Source of the DNA: Clostridium thermopalmarium DSM 5974
Lineage (GTDB): Bacteria; Bacillota; Clostridia; Clostridiales; Clostridiaceae
DNA: 64,000 nt
Assembly (NCBI RefSeq): GCF_002995795.1
Contig: NZ_PVXN01000068.1
Span: 20,369-84,368 of the forward strand
Reading direction: 5' to 3'
The notes under the pieces: generated by a model
The model's input: the letters and a program-made list of their open reading frames with translations, nothing else
The model's database searches: none
Told to the model about the DNA's origin: nothing
Made by a program: the position numbers and the translations under genes
Shown: piece by piece, positions 47,563-56,621 of the stretch
Numbering within the stretch: the stretch's first letter is position 1
How the letters are laid out: the number at the start of each line of letters is the position of its first letter

Positions 47563-48947
47563 TAGATGAGAAACAATGTGAACCAGTGAATGTCCTTTCA
47601 GATGATTGGTCTAAAGCAAAATGCGATAAATATGATTATATGATGGCTGTATTTTGTGGAGGTGCTGCTGGCCTTATTGACGTGTTTTTCGTTGGAGACC
47701 CATTAACTAGTGTATTAGGTAAAAAAGTAGATAATGTTGCTGATGGATTTGTAAAAAAGGCTGCTCACTTTTTTTGGAAAAATGATAAGCGAACTAAAGG
47801 AAAAAGTAAAGATATGCCCAAGACACTAGAACAGTGCATTTCATATTTAGAGCAGGCATTTCCAGTTAATTATGATGCAAGATATGCAAAGGACTTAGCT
47901 GTTGAGAAAGGTGTTCTTGATGGAATGCGTCCTATAAATCATCATTTGCTGGCACTTGCTCATAGTCCAGATCCTATAGGATTAATTTTTTCAATTATTG
48001 ATCAGTTTATGGGGTATGCTACGTTTATAGATAAAGGTAAAATAATTCACGCAATTCCTCAAAAGACATCAGGTGCAATTCCATATTTGCAGGGTACAAA
48101 TTTACCATCAATGGTCTTTTGTGGTTTTGTCAACTGGATAGGGCATATAATTTCAGATTTAGTGGGATCATCTTCCACGAGAAAACCAGGAAAGATTGGT
48201 AGAGGGGCAGGTATTCCTATGCCTTTTTATGAATTATTTTTGCTTTGTGATTTTGGTAATTTTGATGGAAAGACATTTGCAGAGACAATGATATCAGTTT
48301 TTGAAGAAGGCTATGATGCACGTTTTGGTGTAACAATGGCTATTCCTGTAGTTATAAATGAGCTGATGATTAAAGTGCTCTGGACAGTACGTCAGAAATT
48401 TATTAGAAAGAAGACCTGGAAAGAGAGCATACCAACAAGTAAGCATGCGGATTTAAGAATAATGTTAATTGTTGGAAATGGAACTCTGTGCTTGGTGGAT
48501 GGCGCTGATGCAGCAGTTCATGGAATTACTGAAGGTAATATTGTAAGTTTTATTTGCCATCTGAATTTGGTAGGCTGGGTAAGACTTGTTATGCTCGTAT
48601 TAAAAGAGTTACGTATAAGATTTGGTCCTATTATTGACCAGGCTTTGAATCAATTTGTTGATAAGATTTTATCAGATCTAAGAACACCAGCGGAAAAGGA
48701 ACGTATTTGTGCGTTCTATGGTAGACTAGAAGTATATGATAAGTATTTAACAGAACTTTTGGCTGAATTTGTTGCAGCAGTTGAGAAGGAGTATCAAGAA
48801 CTTTATATTGAAATAGAAGCAACTTTTGATGATACAAGAAATAGTAGTGATAGAGCGGAACATTCTGTTAAGTTGGCGCAGGTGTCAGGAGTTGATGAAA
48901 GCAGAATAGTAAAAAGTCGAAAAGACCTAGATGATTTGTTTGGATAG
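47559..48947 (+). CDS. Uncharacterised polytopic membrane protein with His/Asp motifs and C-terminal coiled coil
   Basis: A 462-residue protein coupled by a 4-nt overlap to the glycine-zipper gene. Moderately hydrophobic helices occur at about 28-46, 138-150, 185-204, 256-275, 300-318 and 328-348, and a charged helical tail covers about 375-440. Conserved-looking polar motifs lie in or near helices: GLIDVFFVGDP (Asp41), NHHLLALAHSPD (His128, His129, His135), WIGHIISD (His196, Asp200) and KHADLR. The HS and H-x3-D spacing resembles YdjM-type membrane hydrolases such as 1662-2264 in this window, so a metal-dependent activity is possible. Overall similarity is too low to assign it. The pair looks like one functional unit of unknown role. 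Confidence 0.72.
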   Translation: MIDEKQCEPVNVLSDDWSKAKCDKYDYMMAVFCGGAAGLIDVFFVGDPLTSVLGKKVDNVADGFVKKAAHFFWKNDKRTKGKSKDMPKTLEQCISYLEQAFPVNYDARYAKDLAVEKGVLDGMRPINHHLLALAHSPDPIGLIFSIIDQFMGYATFIDKGKIIHAIPQKTSGAIPYLQGTNLPSMVFCGFVNWIGHIISDLVGSSSTRKPGKIGRGAGIPMPFYELFLLCDFGNFDGKTFAETMISVFEEGYDARFGVTMAIPVVINELMIKVLWTVRQKFIRKKTWKESIPTSKHADLRIMLIVGNGTLCLVDGADAAVHGITEGNIVSFICHLNLVGWVRLVMLVLKELRIRFGPIIDQALNQFVDKILSDLRTPAEKERICAFYGRLEVYDKYLTELLAEFVAAVEKEYQELYIEIEATFDDTRNSSDRAEHSVKLAQVSGVDESRIVKSRKDLDDLFG

Positions 48948-48948
48948 A

Positions 48949-49452
48949 GTAGGTAACATAAATGAGTTCAAGTATTTCTTTTTGATTTATGCGGCTATGC
49001 TTATTGTATCAAGACCAGCAGCTGGAAAGATACAGGATAAGGTTGGGGATAATGCGATTTGCTATCCTTGCATTATAGCACAGACAGTAGGAATCTTACT
49101 AATTGCGTGGAAACCTTGTATGATTACAATTATTATATGTGCATTATGCGGCGCACTAGGGTATGGTACACTTAATTCCACATTGAATGTAATAGTAAAT
49201 AGACAAGTATCTGATGAAAGACGTCCTTTTGCAGTGTCAACTTATTGGGCATTTTCGGATCTTGGTGTTGGGATCGCCCCTGCCATACTTGGAGCCATAG
49301 CTACAGCATCAAACTATCATGTTTTATATTACGTAGCGGCGCTTATTTCACTAATTGCTTTCCCAATTTATTGGGGAGTTTGGGGAAGACGACAATATAA
49401 TTTGGAGGATATTACTCAAACAACAGGTACTATTGAATCAGAAAATGAATAA
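48949..49452 (+). pseudogene. MFS transporter, C-terminal remnant
   Basis: The frame gives the last half-dozen helices of a major facilitator: FFLIYAAMLIVSRPAAGKIQDKVGD (motif A-like), CALCGALGYGTLNSTLNVIV, SDERRPFAVSTYWAFSDLGVGIAPAIL and a final helix. The first six helices are absent. Although an ATG at 48931 opens the frame, it lies inside the preceding gene and lacks a ribosome site. The homologous sequence starts within about 20 bp of the previous stop, so a deletion or insertion junction lies there. Confidence 0.72.
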
Positions 49453-49454
49453 TA

Positions 49455-50066
49455 ATTAAAAAATATAATGAACGTAACCCATTCACCTCATGGGAAATTT
49501 ACGAGGAAAATAAATTAAAAAACCCTGAAAGAATAGTAGTAGCTCATTTTTGGAATCCACCTCAATTAATTCCTTTAGTTGAAGTGGTTCCAGGAGAAAA
49601 TACATCAGAAGAGACAATGACTAAGACTATAGAGTGGGTTGAGTTTATAGGTAAAAAAGCTGTTCGTATGGAAAAGGAATGTTTGGGCTTTATAGGAAAC
49701 CGTCTTCAATTAGCTCTTCTCAGAGAAGCTTTATATATAGTTGAACAAGGATGGGCAAAACCTGAAGAAGTTGACAAAGCTATTGAATACGGACATGGAA
49801 GAAGATTGGCGGTTACAGGCCCGTTATGTAGTGCAGATTTAGGTGGCTTAGATATATTCCATAATATATCAACTTACCTATTTGAAGATTTATGTAATTA
49901 TACAAAACCATCAAAATTAATGCAATATAAAGTGGAAGAAGGAAAACTAGGAAGCAAGAGCGGAGAGGGTTTCTATAATTGGGCGCCAGATGTTCTAGAA
50001 AAGAAGCAGAGAGAGCGTACAGAGGTGCTTCTATATTTCTTGCAAAGAGATGAAGAAGGGAAATAA
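49455..50066 (+). pseudogene. 3-hydroxyacyl-CoA dehydrogenase-type gene, N-terminally truncated
   Basis: Homology begins at PERIVVAHFWNPPQLIPLVEVVPG and continues through CLGFIGNRLQLALLREALYIVEQG to a C-terminal domain with GPLCSADLGGLDIF and KSGEGFYNW. These belong to the 3-hydroxybutyryl-CoA/L-gulonate dehydrogenase superfamily. The Rossmann domain with the NAD-binding G-x-G-x-x-G and most of the active-site half is gone. A GTG at 49584 could start a 160-residue product, but it would lack cofactor binding. After the stop, 50067-50270 holds only short unassigned coding scraps. Confidence 0.7.
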
Positions 50067-50285
50067 ATCAAAGATATGACTATCTTGAAATTAACAATTT
50101 TTCTGTTGATAAGAAAGATTTTCATACAGAATTACTTGAGTTTTAGGTGTATTAATGGGTATGATTCAATTGCCGACATTGATAACGTTAGCCATTAAAC
50201 TTATACCGTCAGAAGTGTAGGACAGAAATCTTTCACTGGCTGATAGTTAGAGCGATTAAATACTTTAAAATGGAGGTAATATTGT

Positions 50286-50699
50286 ATGTGGATGCTATTC
50301 GCAGTACTGTCTGCAGTTTTTGCAGCACTTACCTCTATACTGGCGAAAGTCGGCATAGATGGTGTAAACTCAAATCTTGCAACAGCAATAAGAACAGTTG
50401 TAGTAGTTGTTATGGCGTGGGTGATGGTTTTCCTTACTCATGCACAGAGTGGTTTGTCTGAAATTAGTAAGAAAAGCTGGATATTTTTGATTCTATCTGG
50501 ACTTGCCACAGGTGCATCATGGCTGTGTTATTACAGAGCTTTGCAGACAGGCGAAGCATCAAAGGTTGTGCCAATTGATAAGATGAGTGTTGTAATAACA
50601 CTTATTCTGGCTTTTATTTTCTTACATGAGGAATTTACATTAAAGTCCTTAATTGGTTCCATTTTAATAACAGCAGGTACTTTGATTATGGTTTTGTGA
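50286..50699 (+). CDS. EamA-family small transporter (single 10TMS-half unit)
   Basis: A 137-residue protein consisting of one EamA domain with about five helices. It has the typical N-terminal WMLFAVLSAVFAALTSILAKVGI, the central SGLATGASWLCYYRALQTGEASKVVPIDKMSVVIT and the closing LGSILITAGTLIMVL-type helix (here IGSILITAGTLIMVL). One-domain EamA proteins of about 140 residues are a real family and act as dimers, so this is probably complete. GGAGGT lies 8 nt upstream of ATG 50286. A terminator follows. The substrate is unknown. Confidence 0.84.
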   Translation: MWMLFAVLSAVFAALTSILAKVGIDGVNSNLATAIRTVVVVVMAWVMVFLTHAQSGLSEISKKSWIFLILSGLATGASWLCYYRALQTGEASKVVPIDKMSVVITLILAFIFLHEEFTLKSLIGSILITAGTLIMVL

Positions 50700-50761
50700 G
50701 ACATACATTAGGAGAAGAAAGGAATGTTTATGTGCAGAGAGAGGCTTAGTCCTCTCTCTCA

Positions 50762-50797
50762 GGCTGTTGATAAACATATTTTGTCAACAGCCTTTTT
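50762..50797 (+). terminator. Terminator after the EamA gene
   Basis: GGCTGTTGA (50762-50770) pairs with TCAACAGCC (50784-50792), followed by five T residues. A second hairpin, GAGAGAGG with CCTCTCTC, lies just before it (50737-50760). Confidence 0.85.
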
Positions 50798-51051
50798 ACA
50801 TTTATTATAAAAAGGATTTTTTATATTTAATACATAAATATATTGTTGGTGATGCTGGTTACTCTACTAATATTATTTGTAAGAAGATAGCTGATAAAAG
50901 TTATAAAAGTATTTTTGCGTTTCGCCTAGGACCTCTTTTATTTAATTGGATACATAATAATGAACAGATGAAATATTTAAATGATGTATTAAAATTATTA
51001 GCTGACAAAGAATGTGGAATTATAAAAATTAATAGTAATATGGCTTATTGA
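50767..51051 (+). pseudogene. Possible IS1182-type transposase fragment
   Basis: The only suggestive segment is KYIVGDAGYSTNIICKKIAD (about 50835-50900). It resembles the DDE motif strand with D-A-G-Y seen in IS1182/IS5-like transposases. The rest does not match, there is no ribosome site, and the frame begins inside a terminator. Read as a decayed transposase fragment, with low certainty. Confidence 0.3.
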
Positions 51052-51146
51052 AAAAGTTGCGATTTACCATGATAGGTTTGATGGAAAATTTAAATCAGGA
51101 TTTAGTATAAATATTAAAAATTGAAAAGAAAATCTTGTTTTTATCT

Positions 51147-51175
51147 AATACCTTGCTGAAATGCAAGGTATTTTT
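51147..51175 (+). terminator. Isolated terminator hairpin
   Basis: AATACCTTGC (51147-51156) pairs with GCAAGGTATT (51163-51172) around a 6-nt loop, with a T-run. There is no intact gene just upstream, so it probably belonged to the degraded gene at 50767-51051. Confidence 0.7.
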
Positions 51176-51727
51176 AATAAGTAAATACAAAATTGTTCAT
51201 TTGATTACATTCGTCTTAAATGTAGGAAATTTTAATTTGTATAAGTATAAATAATACAATTATAAAAATATGTGTTTTTTTAAAAATTATAATATAATTC
51301 AAAATAAAAATATTATCAAAATATATTTATATAGGTAAAATAGTATATAAAGAGAAAAATTCTATAAATATAATGTTGATATATGTCATATTTGTATGAT
51401 ATATATTATAGGGAAGATTCAATTATAATAATTCAAATAAATAATTTCAATCAATTTATTATTCTTTGAATATAAATGATTAAAATTAAATAATTCAATA
51501 TTATAGGGAGGTAGTATATAGTTAGTGGTGAAATTAAAGAATAATTAAGTAAAAATAGGAAGGTTTTTAGATTAAGAGGAGTTGAATTTATTGTTGTATT
51601 ATTAATATTAATTTTTCATGAGAAGATTTAAATTAAAATATGATGATGAAGGGAAGATTTAAAAATAGAAAAAGAAAATTCTAAAAAAAGCAGCCCCAAT
51701 TTTTTTAAAAATATAAAAGTAATTTCT
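51176..51727. other. Very AT-rich stretch before the chemotaxis receptor
   Basis: About 550 bp of extreme AT content. Apart from a short acyltransferase-like remnant (51551-51631) and AGGGAGGT at 51506 that precedes no open frame, nothing is recognisable. Confidence 0.5.
51551..51631 (+). pseudogene. Acyltransferase-3 N-terminal remnant (27 codons)
   Basis: The frame reads VFRLRGVEFIVVLLILIFHE before a stop. It resembles the first helix and L-x-G-L-R-G...H motif of acyltransferase-3 family membrane proteins. Nothing further of the gene remains in either direction. Similarity this short could be chance. Confidence 0.28.
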
Positions 51728-53395
51728 ATGTTTATTGCTTTGAATACTTTTTTAATTGGTTCACTAATTATTATTTTATTTTTATCTTTAAGCAATATGA
51801 AAACTTTAAGTGATGACATGAATGATCTTTATAATGATAGAATGCTTCCTTCTCTTGAACTTAAAAAAGTAGAGACAGAAATTTACAGTATAAGACTTTC
51901 AATGGATCAAATGGTTTATTCCCAAAAATACGATTCAACTATTGAACAAAATATACTTAGTAAAAAAGAAGATTTAGTACAAGTTTTTGAGAAATATAAA
52001 AATTCAAGTATGAACGATGAACAAAAGCAGTTATTTGAAAGTATAGAACAAAGTTATGATATATATATGCAAAATAGCCAACAGTTGATAACAAAACTTA
52101 AAGCGAAGACAGCAATTAATTTACAAGAAACAGAGAAGCTAGGCGAATTAGGAACTAATATTCAAAAAGATATAGATACTTTAGTAAATTTAAATGCACA
52201 AATATCAGAGGAAGCGACAAATAAAGCAAATTCTGTTTATTCAACTTCACAGAAAATATTTATTGGTATTTTTGGCCTTGTATCAGTGATAGCAATAGTA
52301 TTCTGTTTAGTTTTAACAAGAATATTAAGAAATTCAATGAAGCAAATTAATGATGTTACTGAAAAACTATCTAATTATGATTTTTCAGTGGAATTAGAAA
52401 CAGAAGGCAAAAATGAGTTTGCTCAAATGAATAGATCTTTAAAAACTGCAATTGCAAATTTAAAGGAAGCATTAAAAGATATAAAAGAAAATGCAGAAAC
52501 TGTAACTTCAAGCTCAGAAAACTTATCATCTGTTTCAGAGGAAATAGCCTCTTCTTCTCAGGAACTTTCAAAAACTATGGAACAGGTTGTACAAGGGGCA
52601 ACTTCCCAAGCTAATGATTTACAAGATATAGTTAATTTAGTGGCTAACTTAACAGCTAGTATTGAAAATGTATATAAAGAATTAGAAAATGTAAAAACTG
52701 AAACCGATAACACTACAAATAAATCTAATGTTGGAAAACAAGAAATGAACAAGCTGATTAAGTCGGTTAGTGAAATTAAAAATGCCTTTGAAGTAGTAAT
52801 TTCTAAGGTGAAAAATCTTACAGAATCAGTTAAACAAATAGGTAATGTAAATAATGTAATAACGTCAATTTCAGAGCAGACTAATTTGCTTGCACTTAAC
52901 GCGGCCATAGAAGCTGCTAGAGCCGGTGAAGCAGGAAAGGGTTTTGCTGTGGTTGCAGAAGAAGTTAGAAAACTTGCAGAAGAATCTAAAAAATCAACTT
53001 CAGAAATTATTCAATTGGTAACATCCATTAAAGATGACACAGAAGATGTAATAAAAACATCAAATGATGTAGGAGGATTTATTGAAGCACAGACAAGTGC
53101 TGTAGAAAATACTGTAGCTTCTTTTGGTGATATATTAGAATCCATAGAAAATATAGCGCCACTTATGGAAAGAAGTTACAAAGGTATGGATGAAATAGTA
53201 AAATCAAAAGACATAGTTTTACAAAGAGTAGAAACAATAAGCTCAGTAGTTGAAGAAAACACTGCAGCTACAGAAGAAACTGCAGCATCATCACAGGAAC
53301 TTTCAGCATCTTCAGAAGAAGTTGCTTCAGTATCTCAAAGTTTAACAGCAATTGCATTAAAACTGTTAAATGCAACTAGCAGATTTAAATTTTAA
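51728..53395 (+). CDS. Methyl-accepting chemotaxis protein
   Basis: A transmembrane receptor that feeds CheA/CheW. A first helix (about 3-22), a four-helix-bundle ligand domain outside the cell (about 25-180), a second helix (about 183-203) and HAMP (about 204-255) lead into the signalling domain. The hairpin tip is [35 protein letters not shown] (here [19 protein letters not shown] and following). The start is doubtful. ATG 51728 begins directly in the helix with no ribosome site, while the same frame stays open back to 51650 and encodes a plausible charged leader. GAAGGGAAG at 51649-51657 is followed only by non-standard codons. Either a rare start or a 5' frameshift is involved. No chemotaxis genes are adjacent. 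Confidence 0.87.
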   Translation: MFIALNTFLIGSLIIILFLSLSNMKTLSDDMNDLYNDRMLPSLELKKVETEIYSIRLSMDQMVYSQKYDSTIEQNILSKKEDLVQVFEKYKNSSMNDEQKQLFESIEQSYDIYMQNSQQLITKLKAKTAINLQETEKLGELGTNIQKDIDTLVNLNAQISEEATNKANSVYSTSQKIFIGIFGLVSVIAIVFCLVLTRILRNSMKQINDVTEKLSNYDFSVELETEGKNEFAQMNRSLKTAIANLKEALKDIKENAETVTSSSENLSSVSEEIASSSQELSKTMEQVVQGATSQANDLQDIVNLVANLTASIENVYKELENVKTETDNTTNKSNVGKQEMNKLIKSVSEIKNAFEVVISKVKNLTESVKQIGNVNNVITSISEQTNLLALNAAIEAARAGEAGKGFAVVAEEVRKLAEESKKSTSEIIQLVTSIKDDTEDVIKTSNDVGGFIEAQTSAVENTVASFGDILESIENIAPLMERSYKGMDEIVKSKDIVLQRVETISSVVEENTAATEETAASSQELSASSEEVASVSQSLTAIALKLLNATSRFKF

Positions 53396-53408
53396 AATAA
53401 ATAGTAAA

Positions 53409-53450
53409 AAATAAAAGCAATAAGGTTTAATTATCTTATTGCTTTTATTT
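53409..53450 (+). terminator. Terminator after the chemotaxis receptor
   Basis: AAATAAAAGCAATAAG (53409-53424) pairs perfectly with 53435-53450 around a 10-nt loop, with a T-rich right arm. Confidence 0.88.
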
Positions 53451-53603
53451 ATAGCATTGTTTTTATCATAATTAGGTGATATAATCAAATTTACATTAAT
53501 GCGCAAATATAATTATCTAATTTAACGATAACATATTTTTAATAAAGTGTCAATAGGTATTTTGAAAAATACTTATATTTATCTTTTCTTTGGAGGTGGA
53601 TAT

Positions 53604-54095
53604 ATGCCATTTGAGATTATGAATGCATTTTCATCCTTGATGCAAAAACAAGCTGTTGCTGAAATTGAAAAATGCAATGATTTTACTTTTAGATTTGGAT
53701 TGACTTTATCTACCCAAGATGCTATTGAACTGGTTGAAACGAGAACTTTTTCACTAAAACGTTATGGACGTATTGAATTTGGGGGCGGCGTAGTTAGTAA
53801 AATAATCAAAGAATTTTGCGACTCTCCTTATATTTCTAAGCATAACTATGTGGAAACACTTCATGAGTTGATTGAAATTTTTTATTTTTATAAAAATGAA
53901 ACCTTGGATTTAATAAGCGATGATGAACTCATAAAGTTTATGAAAAATTCCTTTGATGGAAAATGTCAAGGATCTTTGGAACTGCTATCAGGGCGAGAAC
54001 TTGATAAAATGGCTCGTAATTTACGATATGGATATGATCTTGATTATTCAGAGAATAATGAAGATGAAGAGGAGGATGAAGATGGGGAATATTGA
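53604..54095 (+). CDS. DUF6323-like protein, partner of DUF6179
   Basis: A 163-residue soluble protein without membrane segments, ending in a strongly acidic tail (about 150-163). It matches my recollection of the DUF6323 family: LTLSTQDAIELVETRTFSLKRYGRIEFG near the start and ETLHELIEIFYFYKNETLDLISDDELIKFM in the middle (written here in part). Function unknown. The frame opens at ATG 53547, but GGAGGTGG (53592-53599) sets the start at ATG 53604. Its end overlaps the next gene by 14 nt, so the two are made together. The DNA encoding the acidic tail also serves as the ribosome site of the next gene. Confidence 0.68.
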   Translation: MPFEIMNAFSSLMQKQAVAEIEKCNDFTFRFGLTLSTQDAIELVETRTFSLKRYGRIEFGGGVVSKIIKEFCDSPYISKHNYVETLHELIEIFYFYKNETLDLISDDELIKFMKNSFDGKCQGSLELLSGRELDKMARNLRYGYDLDYSENNEDEEEDEDGEY

Positions 54096-55446
54096 AAAGC
54101 AGTGTATCATTAATAGTAATAAATTAAGCAGTGAATTCTATTTTAATTCTATTTTACAGGAGGCATATATTTGTGGACTTTTGAATGATTCTGATTTAGA
54201 GAATATTCAGCTGCAGTGTATTAATCTCTTAGCATATAAAAGCGATAGATATAATATGGGGGAAAGCAGTTCTATAAGAGTTGAAACTGCTGAAAGTATT
54301 ATGAAATCTAATCTTTATTCAATAGGATTGTACTTAAAATCTTTATCGGATCCAGATCAAGCTGCAGTGAAGCTAAAAACAGTAAAGATCTCTGAGCTAT
54401 ATGAGAGAGGTAGAAAGTTAATTAATACTAGATTTCAAATGGCAAAGAATGTCTATAATATTGTTCGGAAAAATAGAATAAATACACTAAATCATTCTTA
54501 TAATTCTACACTTAGTAAAAGTGGAATCGGGATTTTCTTTAAGTCATACAACTTAGAGTATGAGGCTCATGATATTCCTGCTTCCATTGATTATCAGCTT
54601 TGCAATCCTATTAATGATTTGGTTGGAATAGAATTTATTGAAAAATATCTTAAAAATTTATACCTTGAGAATGAATTTTGCTTAAATTTTGCAGCAGATA
54701 AAATTCATCATTTGCTTTATGGATATGATAGAAGGTATGCAGATTTATTGATAAATATTTTTGAGCAAGTATTAAAAGCAGCTTTAGCTTGTTCTCTTGC
54801 TAATCGTAACGTTAAGGAACTTAATATTACTGAAGAAGATATTCAAGGTCTATATGAAAAATTACTAAAATATGATAATGATACGCTTATGTCAAATATT
54901 CATAAGGCGATTAATAATATATTTGAAGAGTTAAGCATTACAAATCTTTCTCTCCAAAAATATATTGAAGAAAGTTTACCAAAGATTGCAGCTAATATAG
55001 AAAATGCAATAAAATTAAATACCATCAGTAAAGTATTCACAATCCCGATTAATCCAGATTTAGAACCTAAAATCCACTTTCAATCTAGTGCTAAAATGGA
55101 TGATGAAGAATATAGAAGGCTAATAGAAGAACTGCTTAGGTGTAGATTTTCATCTGACAAGTTAGAGCTTATAAAGGAAAAAGTAAAATCATTGGATGAT
55201 CTTGATGATATATTACTTGATGCACAATTAGAAGAAGATGAATTTATTTCGCTGTTTAATATTCTTGGAGATGTTGAGATTGCAGCAATGATTAAAAGAC
55301 ACCCGTTTAATTCAGATATTCAAGCTGTAGATTTATCAGAAGAGGAAGAGGTGATACAATTATACCTAAAAAATTATATTAAGCAACTTTCCGCTGATAG
55401 ACAAGAAGAAATCCTTTATATTGCAAAACACCTTATGGAAGACTGA
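54082..55446 (+). CDS. DUF6179-like protein, partner of DUF6323
   Basis: A 454-residue soluble, mostly alpha-helical protein. It matches DUF6179 in length and in being encoded just downstream of a DUF6323 gene. Segments such as SSIRVETAESIMKSNLYSIGLYLKS and the C-terminal HPFNSDIQAVDLSEEEEVI are typical of what I know of the family (given in part). No catalytic motif is recognised. GAGGAGG (54069-54075) places the start at ATG 54082; the frame is open further upstream inside the DUF6323 gene but without signals. No third gene is clearly attached. Confidence 0.68.
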   Translation: MGNIEKQCIINSNKLSSEFYFNSILQEAYICGLLNDSDLENIQLQCINLLAYKSDRYNMGESSSIRVETAESIMKSNLYSIGLYLKSLSDPDQAAVKLKTVKISELYERGRKLINTRFQMAKNVYNIVRKNRINTLNHSYNSTLSKSGIGIFFKSYNLEYEAHDIPASIDYQLCNPINDLVGIEFIEKYLKNLYLENEFCLNFAADKIHHLLYGYDRRYADLLINIFEQVLKAALACSLANRNVKELNITEEDIQGLYEKLLKYDNDTLMSNIHKAINNIFEELSITNLSLQKYIEESLPKIAANIENAIKLNTISKVFTIPINPDLEPKIHFQSSAKMDDEEYRRLIEELLRCRFSSDKLELIKEKVKSLDDLDDILLDAQLEEDEFISLFNILGDVEIAAMIKRHPFNSDIQAVDLSEEEEVIQLYLKNYIKQLSADRQEEILYIAKHLMED

Positions 55447-55589
55447 TATCTGATAAGGGCAAATAAGGCGATTATCATTGGCAGTAAAAATATTAAAATA
55501 GATTGCTTGATTTTCACTATTAATTGCTGTTATTAATAAGGATGTATACTATCATCAATATTTGTAAGATGGATTGGAGATGTTAATTA

Positions 55590-56159
55590 ATGCAAAAAGA
55601 GCTATCAAAAATGAGCTTAGAAGAACTATGGCAATTGTTCCCGATTGAATTAACAGAACATAACAATGAATGGAAAGAATGGTATGATGACGAATATAAA
55701 AATCTAAGAAAAATACTTGATGATATAAAAATAACAAGAATTAGTCATATTGGGAGTACAGCAATTAATGAAATTTGGGCAAAACCAACGGTTGATATTC
55801 TTATTGAAATTAAAAATAAAAGTGATTTTGATTCTGTAAAGTCATTATTATTAGAGAGTGGATATCTATGTATGTCCAAAAGCAATACAAGAATGGTGTT
55901 TAATAAGGGATATACAAAGTATGGATTTGCTGAGAGAGTATTTCACATACACATTAGACTTTCGGGCGATAATGATGAGCTTTATTTTAGAGATTTTATG
56001 AATGACAATTATCAGCTGGCAAAAGAGTATGAAAAACTGAAATTATCATTATGGAAACAATATGAACATAATAGAGATGCTTATACTAATGCAAAAACAA
56101 AATTTGTGGAGTTTTATACTAAGCAAGCAAAAATGATATATGGTAATAAGTATAAGTAA
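55590..56159 (+). CDS. GrpB family protein (UPF0157, nucleotidyltransferase-like)
   Basis: A 189-residue GrpB-family protein. The signature is RISHIGSTAINEIWAKPTVDILIEI, the G-S-T-A-x(n)-A-K-P-x-x-D-I pattern of a minimal nucleotidyltransferase-like fold, followed by RVFHIHIRLSGDN and a C-terminal helix ending YTKQAKMIYG. Some annotations link GrpB to dephospho-CoA kinase because of fusions. The activity is not settled. A GGAGATG site lies 11 nt before ATG 55590. It stands alone. Confidence 0.87.
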   Translation: MQKELSKMSLEELWQLFPIELTEHNNEWKEWYDDEYKNLRKILDDIKITRISHIGSTAINEIWAKPTVDILIEIKNKSDFDSVKSLLLESGYLCMSKSNTRMVFNKGYTKYGFAERVFHIHIRLSGDNDELYFRDFMNDNYQLAKEYEKLKLSLWKQYEHNRDAYTNAKTKFVEFYTKQAKMIYGNKYK

Positions 56160-56219
56160 TTTTTCCAATATGACATTATAGGTAAGATTCAGGTGAATTA
56201 AGAAAAAGTAACTACAGAA

Positions 56220-56435
56220 ATGCAAAGGATTATATATAAAACAGAAGCTATTCATAATAAAGGTGTTATTAAGACATCAGTGGAGGATTTGAATAAGTTA
56301 GGCGAAAGTAGATGGAATCAAAAAAGGGTGGAAGAAATGAAAGAGTCAGCACGCCTATCTAAGCAAACACTAATGATAGCTACATTGTTAAACAGCGAGA
56401 AATTAAGTAATATGGTAGAGAGATTCAGTGTATAA
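56220..56435 (+). CDS. Small hypothetical ORF (71 codons)
   Basis: Encodes a charged helical peptide (KTSVEDLNKLGESRWNQKRV, then ESARLSKQTLMIATLLN). There is no ribosome site before ATG 56220 and no family I recognise. It may be a gene fragment left by a deletion after grpB or chance coding. Kept because it is unopposed on the other strand. Confidence 0.25.
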   Translation: MQRIIYKTEAIHNKGVIKTSVEDLNKLGESRWNQKRVEEMKESARLSKQTLMIATLLNSEKLSNMVERFSV

Positions 56436-56621
56436 TATTATAGATAAGGTTAAGACATTATGTAATACTTTAAGCAGGCTAAAATATGGCCTTGGAGTTT
56501 TTTAATAAAAATTGAAACATGGCTTGTATTCCCTCAGACTGATTGTTTGGGGGACTTTACTTAGTGTGGATATGTTTTAAAAATAATATAGAAAATAAAA
56601 TGAATAGGAGAAATGTAATTT

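Noticed and set aside
51176..51550. Replication origin or AT-rich repeat array
   Set aside because: The stretch is very AT-rich, but I find no DnaA-box cluster or regular iterons and no replication genes nearby.
56520..56580. Shared TATTCCCTCAG motif at about 56528 and 63242 as a repeat family
   Set aside because: Both copies are part of weak CCCTCA hairpins and the similarity is only about 11 bases, so a common origin is not supported.
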